Shown: one piece after another, positions 57,656-64,000 of the stretch
Position numbering within the stretch: the stretch's first letter is position 1
Layout: the number at the start of each line of letters is the position of its first letter
Origin: Nymphaea colorata
Taxonomy: Eukaryota > Streptophyta > Magnoliopsida > Nymphaeales > Nymphaeaceae
Length of the DNA stretch: 64,000 nucleotides
Direction of reading: 5' to 3'
Assembly (NCBI RefSeq): GCF_008831285.2
Contig: NC_045143.1
Coordinates: 3,729,503-3,793,502 of the forward strand
The notes under the pieces: generated by a model
What the model saw: only the letters and a program-made list of their open reading frames with translations
The model's database searches: none
Told to the model about the DNA's origin: nothing
Position numbers and translations under genes: made by a program

Positions 57656-59065
57656 CCACCAATGTGGTCCTTTGGCATGCCACTGCTATGGTCCTGCAAG
57701 GTCCTGTATGTAACATTATGGCTAAGAATCAGCTTATAAAAGAGAAGATATTCACTAGGAAGGAAGATAAAAGGACCAAATCAAGCCCTTTCTTTCTTTA
57801 GGAAGAGCTCTACCAGATCACCCAGTAATTAAATATTGACTTCTCTGTAAACGAAGTTCTTATTAGCAGACTGATGAGCCAAATGATCGCAGTTGTACTT
57901 TTAATGGCCAAGCTGACTGAGGTTCGAGCTGAATTTGCAGCCTGGTTACTCCATCCAGCTTTTTTATTCCATCAAGCTGAGTCGATGAGTTGAAACAACT
58001 CCTTTTTTTTCTGGTCTGCAAGTTTTGTCTTAACTACATCTTTCATGGAAAAGAAAAGAAAACGAAAAAATGATTGCTTTTGCTACAAAAAACTACAGAG
58101 GTAGCCAAAATATTACGCCTAATGCATTTTGATTTTGTAGTGTAGAAGACAAATACTGAAAGTATTCGAACCCTACGTTGTATCCTTTCAATGAGTCCAG
58201 TTGGTGCTGGTAAATAGGCTGACAGGATCCCCACTGACATTATCTTTCGGGATTGTTCACTTCAGAAGATCGATTCGCTTCAAACTTGTGGCTTGGTTGA
58301 AGACGAACATCTTCCCGTAAAGATGACAGCCACAAAAAAAGCTCAGATGGATAGTGTAAATGGCGTTCAATGCTTAATAATGATCAAGTACTTTCACAGC
58401 TTTCAGTTTATGCAAAGACCTATATGATTGGCATGAACATGTTCTTGGACTCATTTTCTTAGAGCAGAGAACAACCTAGGGCTTTGAAAAGCTGAGCTAG
58501 CCAATCAACCATCTGTGTGTGACTTTGTATACATGCATATATATTGAGAGAGAGAGAGAGAGAGAGAGAGCTTTTTGTACCACATCTTTTCGAGGAGAAG
58601 ATGAAAAAGAAGCAAAGCAAGCTTAGGCTCATGCATGTAGGTTACAAAAATTACTCAAGTAGTTCCTTGACATTTAGCACTCTCACGTGGATTTAACTAT
58701 TATTTTTACAAAAAAGTGGTTTTCCACTTTAGGAAAACAATGATTATTTCCTCTCCCAAAGGAAACGACAAAGAAGAAAGCACGAAAACCTCAAATTTAA
58801 AGCAGAAAGAATAATGTTAACCAGCAGCTCTGAGTAATTCCCACATCCGCTTAACCACACCGACAAAGGTCAAACCAGCTTTGTACCTTTGCAGAAAGAA
58901 TTTGTGATGTTTCATACCGTGGTTGAGAAATCTCAACAAAGGCCAGTCTTGGGATGAGAACCTCCCATGTCTTTCAGAAGACGACTTCACGGTGGTCTGC
59001 AAGAAGGGTTGGCTGTCACTTGGCTATTCCTTTTTGGCTCCTTCCCTTGTGTATAATTGAAGCTT

Positions 59066-60469
59066 TCATGGAAATTGTTGTATCACTGAATCTTCAGTCA
59101 AGTCACATAGCAAGCCATTGATAAAGGGGGAAAGAGCTGCCAATAATGCGTTTGGGCATTCCTCATGAGGAAGATGTCCACATCCGGATATTGCAACAAG
59201 CCTCTGTGCAAGATGAAAAAAATTCTGTCAACGACTCAATTCCACATCCTAGTTACATACGAAATTTGCAGCTGCATTAACTGTATCCAACGTGACGCAA
59301 ATAGTGCATCTATACAACATGCTATTTCCTTGTGTGTGCTTCTTAACCCCAAAGAAGGAAACATGCCGTCAACCAAGTAAAACTGTGCCAAACATCAAAA
59401 GGAAGAATACCGACATGTTGCCCAGCATGGCAATAGTGAATGACAGTGAAGAAAAAATTAGGGGAGAAATTTGATGATGTAACATCATACAATCACACAT
59501 TGTAGACATAAAAATACAAGCTGTTCAAAGGTACTTCACTTCGCATGATAACCTCTCTCTCTCTCTCTCGTTCACTGCATGAACATGTGCGAGTATGAAC
59601 ATATGGCAGGATAGGAAAGATCATGACTAACCGAATTCATGAGCTTCAAAGCAAGTGTTTGTGATGATTTCAGGGGAACCAACCGATCCTTAGCACCTGC
59701 AACAACCAGAACTGGCAAGTTCCCAACGGCTTCCAAAAGAAGAGAGGCGTTCTGAAGGGAAAGAGTACTAGCAAATGACGTTCCAATTTCTTGAAATGCT
59801 TCATCCCAACCCTCTATGCATAACGGTGCCTGAACCCAAATGTTATCACTCAGGTCAGTAAAAGAAAGATAATTGGACTCATCCCTAGGGCCACTGAACA
59901 CATGTAGACCCATATTTTGAGCAGCAAAGGTGATTGTTTCCACCAGAATGTACATAAACAAACAACTATAATAGCCATTCTGCTACGGGATATGATGACA
60001 TATGGGATAGCCAAAATAACAATTTTAGTAACAATCTAACAATTTTAGTAACAATCATTCAGCTTACCTTGTACAGATTCAAAACTGCAGGCGTCATCTT
60101 TCTCGCATCATACCAAGCTTGGCGATTAATCACCTGGTTGATTTCAGCCCGCAGTAGTGGACGAACCATGTGCTTCTTCCCTAATGATGTACGAAGGAGA
60201 ATTCTTGCAAAACTTGGAACAACGTCTCTTGAAAGGCTGACATTCAGGAGAACAATTCCTTTTATAACCACCTGAAATACAAAAGAAAAAGGTTGAGAAT
60301 AGACAGACAAGTGCAACAAGGAAGAGAACTTCGAAAGGAAAATGGTCGTCTTAATGTGGAAATGAACTCATCATGAAAATGAAATCAACAAAAGCTGAAG
60401 AAGAAAAGGATTGGAAAGAACTGGATGAAGTAAACAGTTGGTTTCCAAATTGCAGGTTCTGGCACTGTT

Positions 60470-60502
<33 letters not shown>

Positions 60503-62887
60503 CTCGAACAGGACGATCAGTGAAGATGCATTCCCCACTAAAAAGCTGGTAACGACAACGTCGACAAGTACGCATGACATAGGTTTTGCCATCAACCAAC
60601 CTGCATGAATCTGCTGCATGTTCTTGCTCGTTCAGCAGCCTTCAATGCAAGAAGCCCTCCGTCATCATGGCCAACAAGCACCACCGAAGAGAAACCCATC
60701 TCAAGACAGAAATGAAGAAGCAAATCCACCTGTTGATGGAATCATTAGACAAAAGATCATGCTGGAATTTTCGAGCATGTGAAAAGAGAAAAGGAAAATC
60801 TGGTTCAACCAATAAGGGAGAGGAACACAAGCATACAAAAAAAAAAAAAAAGCTCCTACAATGCCTACCATGTGGCTCCAAGTACGATTAGACTAGTTGT
60901 TAGACCAAAGAAAATAGAGTTCGGCATTCATTAATTCACTATTTCCGGGGAGGTGCAAAAGTAAGTTTCTGCGGCTAACAAGAATCCAAAACATGTACAT
61001 GTGAAACAAATTAAACTAATGGCTGTTGGCTGGTAATGCTGTTTTCTACTAAGTATGACGTGAGATCAGTAGAATGATGCCTATAAAGTATAAACCTTTA
61101 GGAAACAAAACTAATTGCCATAAGTAATTTTTTATCTACCTGTATCAGAACCATTTTCATGGTAGGCAAGTGAAGAATTTTTTAAGCAAAAGAATACCTG
61201 TGACTCCAGATGATATGGATTAGGCAACTGATTCACCTCCCAGTCTGACTTCCTAGGGCGAGAAGTCAGTCCCCAACCAGGTCGATCAAAAGCAGATACC
61301 ACGCACTTGGTCTGCCTCGCCAACGGGCCCATGACATGCCTCCATGAGAACACTCCTCCTCCAAATCCATGAACTAAAACAATGCCGCAGACTCCATTCG
61401 CTACCTTTTGAAGATTGCCATTTTTGGCACTGCAGAAGCTCATTTCTTTATCGTGATGCTTCACTCCTAAGATAGTTATATCATCAGAATATAGACGACC
61501 AGAAGCAGCTGCAGTCAACAGAGGAGCACGCAATGAATCCCTGTCAGACACATTACTGAAACTCCTGTTTAGATGAAAGGTTTTCGATGGAACAGAAAGG
61601 GATGGCCCGTCCAACTTTAGTCTGCCTGTCACTACGTTAGGAGAGTTGAATTCTGGGTGATGTTCTGGAAAAGCACCGGTCGCCAGAGATGGGAAAACTG
61701 GTGAATCTCCATCGGATATCTTGTAATGAATCGTCAGTCCCTGGTATGTTATGAATAAGCTATCAACATCAGCCAGCAACTTCACTGATAGATGGCCTTC
61801 TTCACGAGCTGCAGAAGTAGCTGCTGTTGCAGTTGCAACTCTTCGCTTGGCTTCAACATCGATCCTAGAATTTTTTCCAGTGGTAGGAGTCGGTGATCGT
61901 GGAACTTTCAGGTGCCCAGAAAACCCAAAACCCTGTAACATCAGTGTGAGAACAAAATTATAAGTTCCATGGCATTTCATTAAAAAACGAACAGATATTG
62001 AAGTTCTCCAATCAGCAGAAATGCATCTGCAGAAACCATGATTACACTCAATAGAACTTCTATAATATGAAAGTCAAGCTCTCAGGAGCCCAAGAACTGA
62101 ATGACCCCAGAAGCTGGGAAGAATAAATAACTTAGCAAGCACAATTGCACAACCAAATTTTGAGAGATATGTCAAAGATAATACGAATGTACCGCTTCCT
62201 GGTCGATCCGGTGGAAAGGAAGCTTCCGGCGGGCCCTGCAACTAGTTCGGTACGCCACCACGACATGCCCTAGAGCGAAAACCATAGACGACATGAAAAG
62301 CGCCGGCATGCCCCATGACTGCTTCAAGTGGAGTTTCCTTTGCACCACGAACGCTTCTGGCGAGCTCATGCCCTCTGATTCGCCCTCCTGGATCGGGCGG
62401 AAGAGGCATGCTTTCACCGAAAGGATAAGGATCGACGACAGAGAGCAGAGCACCGCTGTACCGACGTAAGGCCCGTGGGATAGTCCCGGCGCATCACACA
62501 GTGAGTAAACGCCTAAACAGACATTGAACAACACAGGAAGATCGTAAGCCAGTGCTTTTTCTCTCGGCAAACAGAAACAAGCCGAAAGAGAAACGGCTGA
62601 ACCTTGACCATAGCGCTAGATAGGGGCTTACATAGTACGATGAGGGATCTGATCACGGAAATGATGGAGACGTCGACGAAGGAATGGCGAAAGCCGTACC
62701 TCTCGAACTGAGACCTCAAATTCCCGCCGGCGAAGACCAGGAGCAGGGCGGAGGAAACTAAGACGTCTGCGACTGCCGCTAGGACAGTGGCGGAGCAGAG
62801 GAGAAGCGAGGTCAGCAATGCTGCCATGAAGTACAACGTCCGTAGCGCCCTTCGGAACTTCTCCCCTAGGCCCTTCCCGGAAGCCAT
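59066..62887 (-). CDS. Membrane-anchored alpha/beta hydrolase with Asp nucleophile
   Basis: Seven exons on the minus strand, 62632-62887, 62193-62512, 61198-61932, 60601-60729, 60068-60271, 59632-59829 and 59066-59203, sum to 659 residues in frame. Residues about 15-190 carry several hydrophobic segments (LYFMAALLTSLLLCSATVLA, LSSILILSVKACLF, MPALFMSSMVFALGHVVVAY), so the protein is probably membrane-bound. A linker follows, then an alpha/beta-hydrolase fold: oxyanion loop HGFGGG (380-385), FDRPGWG, nucleophile elbow GHDDGG (457-462) with Asp459, acid Asp596 (AGAKDRLVP) and His624 (SGCGHLPHE). An Asp nucleophile is typical of epoxide hydrolase and dehalogenase relatives. It resembles the uncharacterised Arabidopsis group At1g15490/At1g80280 (from memory). 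Substrate unknown. It is transcribed in the same direction as EFL1, 3 kb away. Confidence 0.92.
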
Positions 62888-64000
62888 TCGTTACCTCACA
62901 GAAGCCTCGAAATCACAAAGAGGAGAATTTCCTGCGGCTAGACTGAGCATGACCCAAGGAGAAGGCCAGGCAGGAAAATGATGGCGCCGTCAGTACGGTC
63001 ATTGGCTTTCCGACGACCACTCTTCCGTTTTCAACCCGGCGCGTCGTCAAATTCGCCGGATTTTTCCTTCGACCCTTTTCCTGAACTTTTGATGCAGGAA
63101 AAAGGAGATGCAGAGCGGCGAGCGGAAGGAGGCGGAGAAAGACGTTTGAAGCAAAAAGCTGACTTTGGTCCTCAAATCAACTTGAATTACAATAATGTCA
63201 TCAAGAGCATTCCATCATGTTCATTTCCACCAAAGCATGCCTTTCCTTTTGAAACTAAAGGCACTTTTTCTAGGTCGTGTGAGAAATTGTTTTCCCACGT
63301 TAATGAGAAAATGGTGCCCATGAGCCCCAATTTCTTGTGCTAGTGCAACGCCATGGGAAAGAAAATGCAAGAAAAAAATCGAGGCTAATTATATTTATAA
63401 GCACAAGGTATTGAAAAGTTGTCACCTTCAATTTTTGGTGCAACGTGAACTTAATGAGTTAAGCATTATATGTTTAATCTTCTCTTGATAACTATGTTGT
63501 AAATGTAATGAATTAATGAGTTCAAGTAAGTTGGCTTTTGTTCATAAATTAGATATGCGGCTCAATGAGAGCCTGTTCGTCAGTTTGATTCCAGATATGC
63601 GGCTCAATGAGAGTCTGTTCGTCAGTTTGATTCCATCAACATTATACTCCTAGATTAACGGTTTAAACCTTATGTTAGACTCATCTCCAAACAGCCATAA
63701 ACCAACATAGCCCTTGTGACAAACAATTGAATCAATTATTTTTTGCAACGATACATATCATTTATATGTCTAAGAATAATGTTTTATTGGGTAAGTGGCT
63801 TTTGTACTGTCTTCGGCAGCCTCTTCCCCCTCCCTCATCATTTACAGTGTTCGCAGAACTTGCTTCGAAACTTATTATCTAAAAAATAATGGTATTGTTA
63901 TAAACCCATATGAATCGAGCCGATTTCCCATTAAAATAAATAATAAGGTCCCGTTTATCTATGGCTGAGCCAAAAACCAGCAGTGCTATGAACCTACTGC
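62888..64000. other. Upstream of the hydrolase gene to window end
   Basis: Promoter and 5' UTR of the hydrolase, then unassigned DNA. A plus-strand open frame of 121 codons (62978-63343) starts within 95 bp of the hydrolase ATG and lacks any known domain; it is probably chance in GC-richer promoter sequence. 63551-63634 is a 42-bp tandem duplication. The rest is AT-rich with nothing visible. Confidence 0.5.
63551..63634 (+). repeat. 42-bp tandem duplication
   Basis: AGATATGCGGCTCAATGAGA followed by G.CTGTTCGTCAGTTTGATTCC occurs twice head to tail (63551-63592 and 63593-63634), differing at one base (GCC / GTC). A recent duplication. Confidence 0.95.

Larger units (their letters stand above)
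55988..59065. other. Intergenic between the EFL1 and alpha/beta-hydrolase genes
   Basis: 55988-56700 is the EFL1 5' leader and promoter, with a CA/GA microsatellite at 56341-56374 and GA-rich sequence to 56640. 56856-56875 is an AT run and 57017-57157 the palindromic SSR. 57507-57655 has a small repeat (GCAGAGAA.AGCA.C.TTTCTGGT and TTTTCATGCAA). 58543-58570 is a GA run. 58817-58996 is a possible alternative last exon of the hydrolase. Nothing else is recognisable. Confidence 0.5.

Noticed and set aside
62978-63343. 121-codon frame divergent from the hydrolase gene
   Set aside because: Lies in the likely bidirectional promoter region, has no recognisable domain, and its amino acid make-up shifts along its length as expected of chance reading.

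Overview
The window is nuclear DNA from a flowering plant. Genes are split by GT-AG introns. Proteins typical of angiosperms (full-size PDR/ABCG transporter, BAHD acyltransferase, GARP/HHO factor, NPH3-family protein, MOT1) lie among AT-rich intergenic DNA with CT/GA and AT microsatellites, MITEs and decayed retroelements. I cannot fix the species. I reconstructed nine protein genes by reading splice sites and checking that the summed exons stay in frame from ATG to stop. A tenth, NPH3-type, gene is in frame but its amino terminus is uncertain.

Layout. 1378-8748 (+): 23-exon PDR-type ABC transporter. 10825-17450 (+): RRM / Arg-Asp-rich / coiled-coil RNA-binding protein, with three different hAT-like MITEs in its introns. 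17.5-20.7 kb: intergenic, with a TRIM-like miniature LTR element. 20719-22967 (+): CER2-like BAHD protein, with a recent tandem duplication in its intron. 24308-27311 (-): HHO/NIGT1-type GARP repressor. 27.3-33.4 kb: gene-poor, with a Tourist-like MITE and a probable LINE scrap. 33380-35410 (+): PARTING DANCERS (PTD), a meiotic crossover protein. 37098-38516 (+): intronless MOT1-family molybdate transporter. 41009-43790 (+): HNH-like plus long coiled-coil protein. 43.8-47.4 kb: intergenic, with one orphan exon and a solo LTR. 47474-49182 (+): NPH3-domain protein without a visible BTB domain. 49.2-52.8 kb: intergenic, with a Ty1/copia fossil and a viroplasmin-type remnant. 52844-55987 (-): intronless EFL1 ribosome-maturation GTPase. 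59066-62887 (-): membrane-anchored alpha/beta hydrolase with an Asp nucleophile.

The genes do not form a pathway or cluster. They are independent housekeeping, transport, regulatory and meiotic genes. The most noteworthy points are the HNH-like/coiled-coil gene, the frame-preserving introns in the HHO factor (microsatellite inside the DNA-binding domain) and in PTD, the triple MITE load of the RRM gene, the BTB-less NPH3 gene, and the possible alternative last exon of the hydrolase. I saw no operon, CRISPR, phage or other prokaryotic-type system.
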